Positions 39,901 through 46,295 of a DNA stretch of 64,000 nt are shown one piece after another. The stretch is from Odocoileus virginianus (taxonomy: Eukaryota; Chordata; Mammalia; Artiodactyla; Cervidae): contig NC_069695.1 of assembly GCF_023699985.2 (NCBI RefSeq), positions 5,949,501 through 6,013,500 of the forward strand, read 5' to 3'. Every line of letters starts with the position of its first letter. The stretch's first letter is position 1. The position numbers and the translations under genes are program-made. A model generated the notes under the pieces. The model saw only the letters and a list, made by a program, of their open reading frames with translations. It made no database searches and had not been told where the DNA came from.

Positions 39901-42086
39901 GAGGGGAAGAGATGAAGAGTTTAGAATAGAAAGGCAAATGTGGTGACTTCCCTGGTGGTCTGGTGATTAAGACTTCACCTTCCAATGGAGGGGGTGCAGG
40001 TTCTATCCCTTCTTGAGGAGCTAAGATACCGTATACTTCATGGCCAAAAAACCAAAGCATAAAGGACAGAAGCAATACTGGAACAAATCCAGTAAAGACT
40101 TTTTAAATGGTCCATATAAAAAAATCTTAAACAAAACAGCAAGTCAGACTTTCCAAGGGAAGGGAGGATGGTCAACTTTAGCTCACTTACTGGGTACATT
40201 CTCTTGGAGTCGTGAAGCATCATGGCCAGTCTCAGCTGTTCTGAGCCTGGAGGGAATGGAATCAAGAGTGGAGCAAAGGAGGGAGCAACAAGCGGTCTCT
40301 ATATTGACTGTATTGAGTGCTGAGTGCTGAGACTCGGGATGGTACAAGGAGGATGAGTTTGAGACAATGACTTCTATGGCCGATTCTTCAGCTGCATTTA
40401 ATTAATAAAGGTAGTTTTAAAGACTTTTCCCCTCCTTATGACTTGGGAAAGGCCAAATGGGAAAATCTCCTAATCGAAGCAGGGAAACTGAACTGAATGT
40501 GTCCTTTGGTTTATGATTTTTTATAGAAGTTCCAATAGTAATGATATATCTATAATGGTAGCTCTCATGTTTGCAAAATGAAATCTGACCAATTGGTTGC
40601 TTGAGAATGTAAGTGGTAGTTCAGTTCAGTTGTTTAGTCATGTCCGACTCTTTGCGACTCCATGAATCACAGCACACCAGGCCTCCCAGTCCATCACAAG
40701 CTCCCGGAGTTTACTCAAACTCATGCCCATCGAGTCGGTGATGCCATCCAACCATCTCATCCTCTGTCATCCCCTTCTCCTCCTGCCCCCAATCCCTCCA
40801 AGCATCAGGGTCTTTTCCAATGAGTCAACCCTTCGCATGAGGTGGCCAAAGTATTGGAGTTTCAGCTTCAGCATCAGTCCTTCCAATGGACACGTAGGAC
40901 TTATCTTCTTCAGGATGGACTGGTTGGATCTCCTTGCAGTCCAACGGACTCTCAAGAGTCTTCTCCAACACCACAGTTCAAAAGCATCAATTTTTCGGTG
41001 CTCAGCTTTCTTCACAGTCCAACTCTCTAGTGGTAGTATGGTTTGGTAAATCTAAAGTCACCAAAATAAAATGGAATCATAACTTTAGGGAGGAAGTGGA
41101 ATATAAAAGTGGCCATTCTTGCAAGGAAAAAAAGAATCACATACATTTAAATTTTATCTTGGCAAATCTCTTAAGTTACTTATGAAATAAGAGTTCTGTG
41201 CTATTTTTCAATAAGTACAAAAAACAAGGATTTTTTTCCAAGTATTAAAACATGTAGATGTTTCTCAAATTGAACACCAGAGAAATGGTCTTCTCGATAT
41301 TAAAGATCAGGTTGTTTGAAAATAGCAAAACAGCAACAATAAAATATGCATGAATATATATATATATATATGTATACAAGTGCATGCAGATATCAATGTG
41401 TGTGCATATAAATATGTATATATATTTATATATATATATTAAACTAGATTCACACACTGAGGAGAGAAGTTTAGGCTATGATAAAATATTCTGAGGAACA
41501 GCTGATTTATGTGTTCCATCTCAAGTCACTCTGGTGCATGTCTTCACTGAGTGGAAGGGCAAATCCACTCTCATTCTTCCTTGCCCTGTCCTCTTACAGC
41601 CAGATGCATTTACATAAGGTAAGGCTTCCACAGGGCTTCCCTAGTGGATCAGTGGTAAAAAAATCCACCTGCTGTGCAAGAGATGTGGGTTGGTCCCTGG
41701 GTCGGGGAGATCCCCTGGAGGAAGGCATGGCAACCCACTCCAGTATTCTTGCCTGGGAAATCTCCTGGACAGAGGAGCCTGGTGGGCTGCAGTCTGTGGA
41801 GTCACAAAGAGTCAGATACAAATTAGCAAATAAACCACAAGTCTTTCATAACATGCTTTCTGCTGTGTCTCATGGGGAACTAGAATCAGTGAATTAACCA
41901 CCATTTCTTAGGTTGAAGCAACTAGTAAAGACTTGGTAGTAGTGGTGATGGTAATGGTGGTGGTATCCCAACTGTATCAATAAAGTTTTATGTGCCCGGT
42001 TTTGATAATTGTGTGGTCTTTTCTACAGTGAACTGAAGACTGAAGGGACAACCCCATATTTGATGTTGGTTAGACTACGGAAGTGA
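6872..42086 (+). CDS. CCDC68: CCDC68, coiled-coil domain protein 68 (complete coding region, 10 exons)
   Basis: Ten exons join to 335 codons plus TGA, the same length as human CCDC68. Established knowledge: the protein sits on subdistal appendages of the mother centriole, works with CCDC120, and helps recruit CEP170 and anchor microtubules. Seen here: an N-terminal acidic segment (residues 1-60, including SAHIIEETEYV), then almost continuous heptad-like Leu/Lys/Glu-rich sequence from about residue 70 to 305, with no membrane segment or signal peptide, and a short basic end (LVRLRK). Every exon boundary has GT/AG and the phases agree throughout, so there is no frameshift or premature stop. Coding exons: 6872-6988, 8563-8649, 10468-10608, 11824-11949, 13728-13856, 20334-20416, 30121-30226, 31530-31613, 38692-38768, 42029-42086. 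Identification is from remembered similarity to the human protein, which is high along the whole length. Confidence 0.95.
7290..7640 (-). mobile_element. CHR-type tRNA SINE (cetartiodactyl)
   Basis: Minus copy with the GC-rich body (TGCGGGGCAAGCGGGCGCTG, CTTCGCTTGCGGAGCACAGG) ending CGCACCACCAAGGAAGTCC. ORFs of 74 codons across it are artefacts. Confidence 0.85.
8023..8189. repeat. 28-bp AT-rich minisatellite, six units
   Basis: Units at 8023, 8051, 8079, 8107, 8135 (27 bp) and 8162, consensus AGTAATTATTTTGTAGTAAT plus TACTGAAT-like end. A degenerate echo appears at 8243-8273. Confidence 0.85.
8422..8468 (-). mobile_element. BovA SINE tail fragment with (CTG)n
   Basis: CTGCTGCTGCTGCTAAGTCA then CTTCAGTCGTGTCCGACTCT; only the 3' end of a minus-strand element. 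Confidence 0.75.
8563..8649 (+). CDS. CCDC68: CCDC68 coding exon 2 (residues 40-68)
   Basis: An 87-bp phase 0-0 exon after a strong acceptor (TTTTTTCCTTTTAG) and before donor AAAG|gtaatg. It encodes IRTTLEKIRNQIF... to ...HKLDAK, a basic amphipathic segment leading into the coiled coil. No stop or frame break. Length is a multiple of three, so skipping would keep the frame. Confidence 0.95.
9742..9870 (+). mobile_element. Bov-tA SINE, truncated
   Basis: GGGCTTCCTAGGTGGTTCAG head through AACCCACTCCAGTGT, then similarity stops. Confidence 0.85.
10248..10372 (-). mobile_element. BovA SINE, truncated
   Basis: GCTGTTCTCAGAGGCATCTG to GGTTGCCATTTCCTACTCC on the minus strand; the tRNA-like half is missing. 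Confidence 0.85.
10468..10608 (+). CDS. CCDC68: CCDC68 coding exon 3 (residues 69-115)
   Basis: A 141-bp phase 0-0 exon, acceptor TTCATTTCAG and donor ATCAAG|gtatga. It begins HCGNIQNGSD and ends in the heptad-like LEMNKENEVLKIK, where the predicted coiled coil starts. Two cysteines (HCGN and PSCGS) lie in the linker before the coil. Confidence 0.95.
10609..11823 (+). other. CCDC68: CCDC68 intron 3
   Basis: 1.2 kb, GT-AG. One Bov-tA (11112-11328); the rest is unique with no recognisable element. Confidence 0.85.
11112..11328 (+). mobile_element. Bov-tA SINE
   Basis: GGGGCTTACCAAGTGGTGCT to GGACATGACTGAAGCAACTT; full length. Confidence 0.9.
11824..11949 (+). CDS. CCDC68: CCDC68 coding exon 4 (residues 116-157)
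   Basis: A 126-bp phase 0-0 exon, acceptor TTTGTTTCCAG and donor CTGCAG|gtactg. It encodes LEASREAGAAALRNVAQRLL and then a charged helix ending RHFLQ. The AREAGAAALRNVAQR-type stretch is among the best conserved parts relative to the human protein as I recall it. Confidence 0.95.
11950..13727 (+). other. CCDC68: CCDC68 intron 4
   Basis: 1.8 kb, GT-AG. A CHR-type SINE (12329-12530), an AT-rich simple stretch (12610-12730), and two GC-richer patches (12050-12250, 12870-13110) that lack CpG-island density. Confidence 0.85.
12329..12530 (+). mobile_element. CHR-type tRNA SINE
   Basis: GGGGGACTTCCCCGGGGGTC head, GGTTCAATCCCTGGTCAGGG box B, CAGCTAAGAGTCCACATGCT body and an A-rich end. Confidence 0.9.
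13728..13856 (+). CDS. CCDC68: CCDC68 coding exon 5 (residues 158-200)
   Basis: A 129-bp phase 0-0 exon, acceptor TTTTCTAACCAAAG and donor GAAAAG|gtaggc. It encodes VDKLEKEQKLKQHVENLDQM and continues to LIQRMEK, a regular Leu/Lys/Glu heptad pattern in the centre of the coiled coil. Confidence 0.95.
14575..14770 (-). mobile_element. BovB-derived fragment, internally rearranged
   Basis: Minus-strand BovB tail (CAGCGTGCCAGGCTCCTCTG) in which CTCTGTCCTTCA and the ATTCATGTCCA segment each occur twice. Confidence 0.7.
14876..15085 (+). mobile_element. Bov-tA SINE
   Basis: GGGCTTCCTTGGGGGCTTGG to GTCGGACACGACTGAGTGAC; full length. Confidence 0.9.
15455..16005 (+). mobile_element. L1 LINE 3' end
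   Basis: Sense L1 ORF2 end and 3'UTR: GGTACATATATACAATGGAG, GAGTGAAGTGAGTCAGACAG, to GTAGTCCAATACAAAATAAA. Contains a (TA)n run at 15888-15920. Confidence 0.9.
15888..15920. repeat. (TA)n microsatellite
   Basis: Uninterrupted TA dinucleotides in the L1 3'UTR. Confidence 0.95.
16024..16105 (+). mobile_element. BovA SINE tail fragment
   Basis: ATCCCATCGACAGAGGAGCC to TGGACATGACTTAGCGACTA, directly after the L1 3' end. Confidence 0.8.
17688..17923 (-). mobile_element. Bov-tA SINE with internal 36-bp tandem duplication
   Basis: Minus copy; the block beginning GTTCATGGAATTCTCCAGG (17745) is repeated at 17781 with one change (GTCCATGG...). Confidence 0.9.
17924..18038 (-). mobile_element. Second partial Bov-tA SINE
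   Basis: AAGAATACTGGAGTGGGTAG to CAGCTACCAGGGAAGC, abutting the preceding copy head to tail. Confidence 0.85.
18220..18405 (+). mobile_element. L1 LINE 3' end
   Basis: AACCTACTGTATAGCACAGG, CTGAACCACTTTACACCTGA, AACATTGTAAATCAACTATA and a poly(A) end. Confidence 0.85.
18775..18890 (+). repeat. MIR SINE fragment
   Basis: Decayed MIR pattern with TTCACATACATCCCCAATCA and GTCTCATTTTAGGGATG. Confidence 0.5.
19972..20132 (+). mobile_element. BovB LINE 3' end fragment
   Basis: GGGACGACAGAGGATGAGAT to GGACACGACTGAGCGACTGA; sense strand. Confidence 0.85.
20276..20290. repeat. Short (CA)n
   Basis: About seven CA units, 45 bp before CCDC68 exon 6. Confidence 0.8.
20334..20416 (+). CDS. CCDC68: CCDC68 coding exon 6 (residues 201-227 and part of 228)
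   Basis: An 83-bp exon, phase 0 to 2, acceptor TTTTCTCCTAG and a weak donor AAAAG|gtttgc. It encodes EKRTLLEKKLSLENKLLHLK and ends with AG of a Ser codon completed by exon 7. It sits alone between introns of 6.5 and 9.7 kb. Confidence 0.94.
21497..21712 (+). mobile_element. Bov-tA SINE
   Basis: GTCTTCCTAGGTGGTGTGGT to GTCAGACACAAATGAGCACA; full length. Confidence 0.9.
22972..23332 (-). mobile_element. BovB LINE 3' fragment
   Basis: AAGTCGTGTCTGACTCTTAG through CATCTCATCCTCTGTTGCCC to TTCAGTGCTCAGCC; the coding sense is on the minus strand. Confidence 0.9.
23935..24140 (-). mobile_element. CHR-type tRNA SINE
   Basis: TTATTTACTTGGCTGCATCG to GGACCACCAGGGAAGTCC on the minus strand. Confidence 0.85.
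24767..25226 (-). mobile_element. BovB LINE 3' fragment
   Basis: TCAGTTCAGTCCCTCAGTCA through GCAGTTCAAAAACATCAATT to ACTAGACGGAC; a 460-bp minus-oriented piece. Confidence 0.9.
26368..26578 (-). mobile_element. Bov-tA SINE
   Basis: TGTGCTCAGTTGTGTCTGAC to TGAGCCACCTGGGAAGCC; box B region slightly duplicated (GTGGCTCCTGTGGCTCCTGC). Confidence 0.9.
27530..27914 (-). mobile_element. L1 LINE fragment, part 1 of a split copy
   Basis: Antisense L1: TATATTTTGGATACAGTGCC, TTTCCTTTGCAGTTAGTACT, ATTCATTAAAATACTCTTCT. Continues after the BovB at about 28720. Confidence 0.6.
27759..27815. mobile_element. Mariner-type palindromic MITE (57 bp)
   Basis: TTGGGTTGGCCAAAAAGTTC at one end and GAACTTTTTTGCCAATCCA at the other form imperfect terminal inverted repeats around a tiny core. 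A TA precedes it, as expected for mariner insertion. Confidence 0.8.
27914..27930. repeat. Poly(T) run
   Basis: About 17 T directly before the BovB target duplication. Confidence 0.95.
27941..28690 (-). mobile_element. BovB LINE, 750-bp 3' part with target duplication
   Basis: The minus strand reads decayed reverse-transcriptase C-terminal text (KVGLKLNIQKTKIMASGPVT, METVADFIFLGSKITADGD). Flanked on both sides by TGATGAGGTG (27931-27940 and 28691-28700), a perfect 10-bp target duplication. 5'-truncated and not intact. Confidence 0.93.
28720..29010 (-). mobile_element. L1 LINE fragment, part 2 of a split copy
   Basis: GTATCCAGTTATCACAATAT, CATTTGTTGAAAATACCATC and AAATTGTTGGTCTATCTCTG continue the antisense L1 broken at 27914. 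Confidence 0.6.
29275..29442. repeat. MER5-like hAT fossil
   Basis: Decayed MER5 pattern: GTCAAAATCATTGGAACACC, CCAATACATATTAAGTTTGAGAAGCAG. Diverged. Confidence 0.5.
30121..30226 (+). CDS. CCDC68: CCDC68 coding exon 7 (rest of residue 228, residues 229-263)
   Basis: A 106-bp exon, phase 2 to 0, strong acceptor (CTTTTTTCCTTTGCATTTCCAG) and donor CAGGAG|gtcagg. It encodes CQDLQKEISLLQEQISHLQF and continues to RSVIQE. Exons 6 and 7 add up to 189 bp, so they keep the frame only as a pair. Confidence 0.95.
30227..31529 (+). other. CCDC68: CCDC68 intron 7
   Basis: 1.3 kb, GT-AG. A MIR fragment near 30935-31080; the remainder is unique, with a T17 tract near 30466-30482. Confidence 0.85.
30935..31080 (+). 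repeat. MIR SINE
   Basis: CATCCCATTTTACAGATGAGAAGGCTGAGG followed by the ACAGTAGTTAAATGGCAGAG block. Confidence 0.75.
31530..31613 (+). CDS. CCDC68: CCDC68 coding exon 8 (residues 264-291)
   Basis: An 84-bp phase 0-0 exon, acceptor TTTCTCAATTCTTAG and a consensus donor CCCAG|gtaagg. It encodes IEALKNNLKEQDKRIEDLQE then KVNILEAQ, the end of the regular coiled coil. A 240-nt GU-rich tract begins about 25 nt after its donor. Confidence 0.95.
31638..31885 (+). repeat. Degenerate (TG)n / GU-rich tract
   Basis: Interrupted TGTGTG, TGTGAATG and TGTCTGTG words for 250 bp, starting just after the donor of CCDC68 exon 8. Confidence 0.9.
31951..32148 (+). mobile_element. Bov-tA SINE
   Basis: GGCTTTCCTGGTGGCTCAGA to GTCGGACATAAGTGAGTGAC; full length. 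Confidence 0.92.
33610..33990. repeat. Old interspersed repeat, family not resolved (copy 1)
   Basis: Contains the widespread mammalian motifs ACAGACATGAG-like, CTATCTAGTGAGGGAGACAG, CAGACAGGAGGCCATTGTGG and ATGAAAGGCCTTTAGGCCG. Resembles the copies at 35600 and 59290. Confidence 0.5.
34733..34929 (-). mobile_element. Bov-tA SINE
   Basis: GATTCAATCGTGTCTGACTC to TGAGCTACCAGGGCAGCCC on the minus strand. Confidence 0.9.
35600..35930. repeat. Old interspersed repeat, family not resolved (copy 2)
   Basis: Same layout as 33610-33990: CATTTATTCAGC-like start, CTGACCTCATC, ATAAATACATGAATAAATAA, GGGCATCTCTGAGCCTGTGG. Confidence 0.45.
36175..36330 (+). repeat. MIR SINE
   Basis: GTAAACTGAGATTCGGAGAA then ATTAAGACACTTGCTCAAAATGACTCAGCTGCAG. 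Confidence 0.75.
37695..37862 (+). repeat. MER5A hAT-Charlie MITE
   Basis: CATCTTAACTGCACATTAGTATCGC and GACCCAGGCATCAGTAGG, ending AACACTGAAAACCACTCC. Confidence 0.75.
38692..38768 (+). CDS. CCDC68: CCDC68 coding exon 9 (residues 292-316 and part of 317)
   Basis: A 77-bp exon, phase 0 to 2, acceptor T10-TTCAATTTTAG and donor ACAAG|gtaagg. It encodes NKELKAKVALWPETHRTKVS and then KAVST; the coil gives way here to a basic, Ser/Thr-containing tail. Confidence 0.94.
38870..39005 (+). repeat. L2 LINE 3' end
   Basis: TTGAGAATGGGAACTATATT, GCTCACTACTGACTGAATCC and an AATGAATGAATAAAT end. Confidence 0.6.
39080..39303 (+). repeat. L2 LINE 3' end (second copy)
   Basis: GTCAAGAGGGCAAGAATAGTTC and TACCTAATAATGAGTGAATG resemble the L2 tail; diverged. 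Confidence 0.45.
39942..40110 (+). mobile_element. CHR-type tRNA SINE
   Basis: GTGACTTCCCTGGTGGTCTG head and GGGTGCAGGTTCTATCCCTT box B region. Confidence 0.85.
40621..41028 (-). mobile_element. BovB LINE 3' fragment with target duplication
   Basis: TCAGTTCAGTTGTTTAGTCA through CATCTCATCCTCTGTCATCC to CACAGTCCAACTCTCT. AGTGGTAGT at 40612-40620 and 41029-41037 is a perfect 9-bp target duplication. Confidence 0.93.
41349..41445. repeat. AT / TATA simple repeats
   Basis: Two TA dinucleotide runs with imperfect TATG and TATAAA sequence between. Confidence 0.9.
41631..41836 (+). mobile_element. Bov-tA SINE
   Basis: GGGCTTCCCTAGTGGATCAG to GTCAGATACAAATTAGCAAA, 190 bp before CCDC68 exon 10. Confidence 0.9.
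42029..42086 (+). CDS. CCDC68: CCDC68 coding exon 10, C-terminus and stop (residues 317-335)
   Basis: Acceptor GGTCTTTTCTACAG, then 58 nt encoding the completed Ser, ELKTEGTTPYLMLVRLRK and TGA at 42084-42086. The hydrophobic/basic PYLML.RLRK ending matches the human C-terminus as recalled, which fixes the reading frame and the end of the gene. Confidence 0.95.
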
Positions 42087-42190
42087 ACTGGCTGGCTGGA
42101 GATCTGAATGAGAACGATTACTACTTGGGTCTTATTTGTTCCTTGAAACAGTCTAAACACATATTAAAATGCTTCAATGCCAGTGTTTAA
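42087..42190 (+). other. CCDC68: Candidate CCDC68 3'UTR
   Basis: About 100 nt after the stop there is ATTAAA (42163-42168), followed within 20-30 nt by a CA-rich step and then a U/GU-rich run (TTTGTTGTATTGTATT), the usual layout of a mammalian poly(A) site. A short 3'UTR is therefore inferred. AATAAA further on (42996, 45410, 45589) offers possible distal sites. Confidence 0.5.
42163..42168 (+). terminator. Candidate poly(A) signal ATTAAA for CCDC68
   Basis: The first strong poly(A) hexamer variant after the stop codon, with a GU-rich downstream element at about 42184-42213. Transcript ends were not available to test it. Confidence 0.5.
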
Positions 42191-42464
42191 TGGAATTTGT
42201 TGTATTGTATTCAAAGTATACATCAATAGCTTTGCAGGAAGATGTTTCATAAAATCAAACAAATATATATTCAAGGAAAGGAACTCTTTCTTCAAAACTT
42301 ACTAAACGGATGAAGAAACTGGATGCTTTCCCATGATGGAAGATGAATTTTGCTTACACTTAAAAAAAAAAAAACTGAATCTTTCTTATTTTTATTGTTT
42401 GCAAATATTTTTTGAAGGGACTGGTTAAGGTCATCTACTTTGACCGTTTGATAGTGGTTTCTGT

Positions 42465-42660
42465 ATGCAGTCATCATCCCTTGGTATCCATGGGGGTTGA
42501 ATCCAAAAGCCCTAACAGGTACCAAAACCTCTGTGTGGCTGTGGATGTTCAAGTCCTGTATATAAAATGGTGAAGTACAGTTTGCCCTCTGTACCATAGT
42601 TTCCACATCTGTGGATTCCATCAGTCATTGGTGTGGGTCCTGCAGGTACAGAGGGTTGAC
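42465..42660 (+). mobile_element. MER2 (Tigger-type DNA transposon MITE)
   Basis: CAGTCATCATCCCTTGGTATCCATGGGGG-type end, GATGTTCAAGTCCTGTATAT in the body, and a CTGTGGATTCCAT inner match. Confidence 0.75.
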
Positions 42661-42683
42661 TTTGTATAAATATAAGGAAGAAT

Positions 42684-42970
42684 GCACAGGCATACTTCCT
42701 TTTATTGTGCTTCACAGACACTCCATGTTTTTTTTTCTTACAAATTGAAGGTTCGTGGCAACTCTGCATTGTCAGATGATAGCATTTTTTGACAATGAAG
42801 TGTTTTTAAGTTAAGGTATGTATATATTTTTTACACATAATGCTATTGCACACTTAACAGGCTATGGTATAATGTAAATATAACTTTTACATGCACTGGG
42901 AAAGCAGAAATTTCATGTGACTCACTTTATTGTGATATTATTGTGGTGCTCTGGAATTAAAGCTGCAAGT
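42684..42970 (+). mobile_element. Tigger1-type DNA transposon remnant
   Basis: ACAGGCATACTTCCTTTTAT start and ATTATTGTGGTGCTCTGGAA end are recognisable Tigger1 termini; the transposase interior is deleted. Confidence 0.75.
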
Positions 42971-43885
42971 GTGTGTATGTGTGCGTGTGTGTGTGAATAA
43001 ATGATATACTTTAAAGTTGACTTTTGGATAATAAGTAATATCTTACCATGAGGTAAATTCATCTCCTAACCCATGGTTAGTGAGAGAGTTATTTTCTACT
43101 GGATTAAGGGCAGAAGAAGAAGTAAGTTTTTTTAACGAATTCCCTACCTACGCAACCCTCCAAAGCTGAGAATCCTGACTGCTCACCGCAGTTTAAGAGG
43201 TTACTGTTCTTCACTTGGGATTGAACTTTGGTTACTAGAGGCAACTCACATATCAGCACAAAGAAATGCACTTTGTGATTCTGCCTTTGTGACTAATTTT
43301 CTTTTGTTTTTGTTAATATTATATAAGTAAAATGTTTAGAGGAATGAATAGAACATAGTGCTCTGAGTTCATACCTCCATAAAAAGGTATTTATTACTAC
43401 TATGGATTCAAAGGAACAGTGGTTGTTGTCTGCAGTGAGGAAGAATCTGAATTCATAAACTTGGAATGATGTGTCTATTGCTTTTGTGAAAGTGTATTTC
43501 AATACATACATTCATTACAGGTGGAATTTGTGGTTATATGAGTAAAACCAAAGTCTAACTTAATGCAAACACACTGGCACTCAGGAAAACAGAACACACT
43601 TCAGCTAAAGGCATAATGAGAGAGCTTCTTCATCCTCAAAGGGGAATCACCTGTAGGCTTTTTGATCCCTCTCTTTGGTGTATAACTGAGCATTTTCTCA
43701 GGAAGGATGCTTCATGCTTTTCAAAGTGGAATGTGAAACATCTAATGTCTTGTAAGTTCAGCAAAGTACTGTAATCCTTGCAGTGCTGCCTAACTCTATG
43801 TGTAAGTTTCATAACTTCTTGTTTTGATTGCTTTCTAGTTTTTAAGGTGTAGTTACCTAATAACATTTAGGACACAGTCACCCTC

Positions 43886-44091
43886 TGTGTTATTCGCTTC
43901 AGTCGTGTCCGACTCTTTGCGACCCCATGGACTGTAGCCTGTCAGGCTCCTCTGTCCATGGGATTCTCCAGGCAAGAATACTGGAGTGAGTTGCCAAGAT
44001 CTCCCCCAGGGGATCTTTCCAATTCGGGATCAAACCTCGGCCTCCTGCATTGTGAGCAGATTCTTTACCATCTGAGCCACCATGGAAGCCC
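43886..44091 (-). mobile_element. Bov-tA SINE
   Basis: TTCGCTTCAGTCGTGTCCGA to TGAGCCACCATGGAAGCC on the minus strand. Confidence 0.92.
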
Positions 44092-44104
44092 AGTCACCCT
44101 ACGC

Positions 44105-44245
44105 CAGGAACAATCTAAGTGCTTCACCTATGTAATTGCTTTAATTCTCCCAACAAGCCTCCGAAATAGGTCATATTATTGTCCCCATGATCAGAGGAGG
44201 ATACTGCGAAGGAGCAAGTAATTTTTCTAGCAGCTGACAACGCAG
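44105..44245 (+). repeat. MIR SINE
   Basis: AAGTGCTTCACCTATGTAAT, TTTAATTCTCCCAACAAGCC and a decayed GATCAGAGGAGGATACTG, beside the SINE. Confidence 0.7.
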
Positions 44246-45367
44246 TGAACATTTGACCCTTTTCTCTGGCTTCTGATGCATCTGCCTGCTCGCTTGCTGT
44301 TCCCATACTCCCCACCACAGAAGGGTCTCTCTTCTTGCCTCTTCAACAGACACAGCTGTTTTGTTGGCTTTCTTCACCACCCTGTGGATGACACTGAGAA
44401 ACAACACTTAGCAAGTAAATATTTTGCTGAGAAGAATTGTCTTTTACCTGGTGGTCTACCTTACCAGTACTTAGTTCTGAAAAACTTCCCTGCTAAAACT
44501 GCCTTTTTTAACTTTATTATTCATGCCTTTATGCCACATTCAGGATTTTTGGTCATATATTTCCTGGCACATGTGTAGGGATATTGGGATCATGAATTCT
44601 GCCTTAAGCATCTTCGGAGTGGTAGGAAATTTCACTTTTCACTTGGAGATCACTTAGGTTCCTTTTATACCCCAACCATTATGCTGGCTTGCAATAAATC
44701 TGGGTTGTAATAAATGTGAGTTTTTTAAATGGATCCATTTAACTGACCTAACAACCTTGATGATTTACATGAAAATAATGTATTCTAAACTCAAAAATGG
44801 AAAGACATTGTTGGGTTTATTTGAGTTCCATCATACTCATTTTTGAACATGGAACTTTATTCAATAAAATAAAGGTAGGACCTGCTCACATGATCTTCAT
44901 CTCCACTTTGGAATGGTATTTGGATCTCTTGAGAATAAGAATAAGCAGCTTCAGAAGCCTAAAAAGATCTGCTCTTCAAGTACAAAAGTATTTTTTTACT
45001 AACACAAGTAGATTATTTATTTGTCATGTGTGGATTATTTCCTATATCCTCATCATTTCAGCTTTACCATTTGAATTGTTTCTTTAAACAAACATTTCTG
45101 AGTGACAAAACAAATCATTACAATGGATAATGAAATTTAATAGTCTAAAAGTAGTGCCACACAGAAAATACAAAAACAAAAAACCAAACTGTTAGCTAAT
45201 TGGTTGTCAAAATATTTGTATTTATAATTATACTAATCAATATATTGGATAAGAAGGTCTGAGGTGGGCTTTGAAATAAATACATGAAGATGGGAAATGA
45301 AATTTTCATTTCACTTTGATTACATATATTGTTATAAATTATCATTAAGAAGTGTTTAAAAAATTGG

Positions 45368-45546
45368 TATAGTGTATACCACCTGAATAATTGCTTATGA
45401 TATGCCTTAAAATAAAGAAAGTTGATATCATTTTGTGGGCTTTGTTTCTTTTTACATTAGAATTATTATACATAAATAAATCAAGCAATTGTTATCTGAC
45501 TGTTCGTGACAATATAATCCATAAAAATAGTTTTTGTCAGTGAAAA
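45368..45546. repeat. 179-bp tandem duplication, copy 1
   Basis: Begins TATAGTGTATACCACCTG. Nearly identical to the copy directly following. Contains AATAAA (45410-45415) then TTTTGTGGGCTTTG. Confidence 0.95.
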
Positions 45547-45722
45547 TATAGTGTATACCATCTGAATAATTGCTTATGATATGCCTTAAAATAAAGAAAG
45601 TTGATATCATTTTGTGGGTTTTGTTTCTTTTTACATTAGAATTATTATACATAAATAAATCAAGCAATTGTTATCTGACTGTTCGTGACAATATAATCCA
45701 TAAAAATAGTTTTTGTCAGTGA
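45547..45722. repeat. 179-bp tandem duplication, copy 2
   Basis: Offset of exactly 179; I see two substitutions (ACC/ATC near the start, GGGCTTTG/GGGTTTTG). Second AATAAA at 45589-45594. Confidence 0.95.
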
Positions 45723-46039
45723 GCAGGTATTTAAATAACACCTTGAATTTTTCTCCCAGTTTTCTCTGAATCCAAATTAATAGCAAAACTGATCTATTAA
45801 ATTTTTATTCTAAAATTGAGAAAATGGTAGCATTATAAAATTAAGAACATATAGACACTTATCGGATTCTTTCATATTGTTTCACTTTGAAAATTCTTAC
45901 TTGACTTGAAATCCTCTGATCTGAAAATAGTCATAGGATCTTTATCAATATCAAAGTAGGGACCCAATCTTTCAGTAAGTAAAAACTCGTTAAACAAATA
46001 AAATCATTATAATTCCTTTCCTTCCTTTCTGCCTTCCTT

Positions 46040-46295
46040 CATATTGGAATATAACTCAGCAATAACAATAAACCACAAATATTGCAACTATGGATAAATA
46101 TAAAATTATGATACTTGAAAAAAAATCCAGAAAAAAGAGGACATATTCAATACCATATGATTTTATGGGGACAGGGTGTAAATCAGTATTTGAGGATAGG
46201 CATAGAGGGAGAGAGTGTGAAGGAGTACAGAGAAACATTGGGAAGTAGCAGTAATGTTTAGTGTCTCAAATTTTGTTCTAGCCAATGTATTCTTC
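46040..46295 (+). repeat. Old L1 fragment
   Basis: TGGAATATAACTCAGCAATA, AATACCATATGATTTTATGG and GGGAAGTAGCAGTAATG resemble the L1 ORF2 end and 3'UTR. Confidence 0.5.

Larger units (their letters stand above)
38769..42028 (+). other. CCDC68: CCDC68 intron 9
   Basis: 3.3 kb, GT-AG. Two L2 3' ends, a CHR SINE, a BovB with target duplication, AT simple repeats and a Bov-tA. 39310-39940 and 40110-40610 appear unique. Confidence 0.85.

Noticed and set aside
42292..42769. Minus-strand ORFs of 109 and 85 codons
   Set aside because: Fall in MER2 and Tigger1 non-coding ends; no transposase motif remains.
45452..45667. 71-codon minus-strand ORF spanning the tandem duplication
   Set aside because: Created by the duplication in AT-rich non-coding DNA; no similarity or gene structure.
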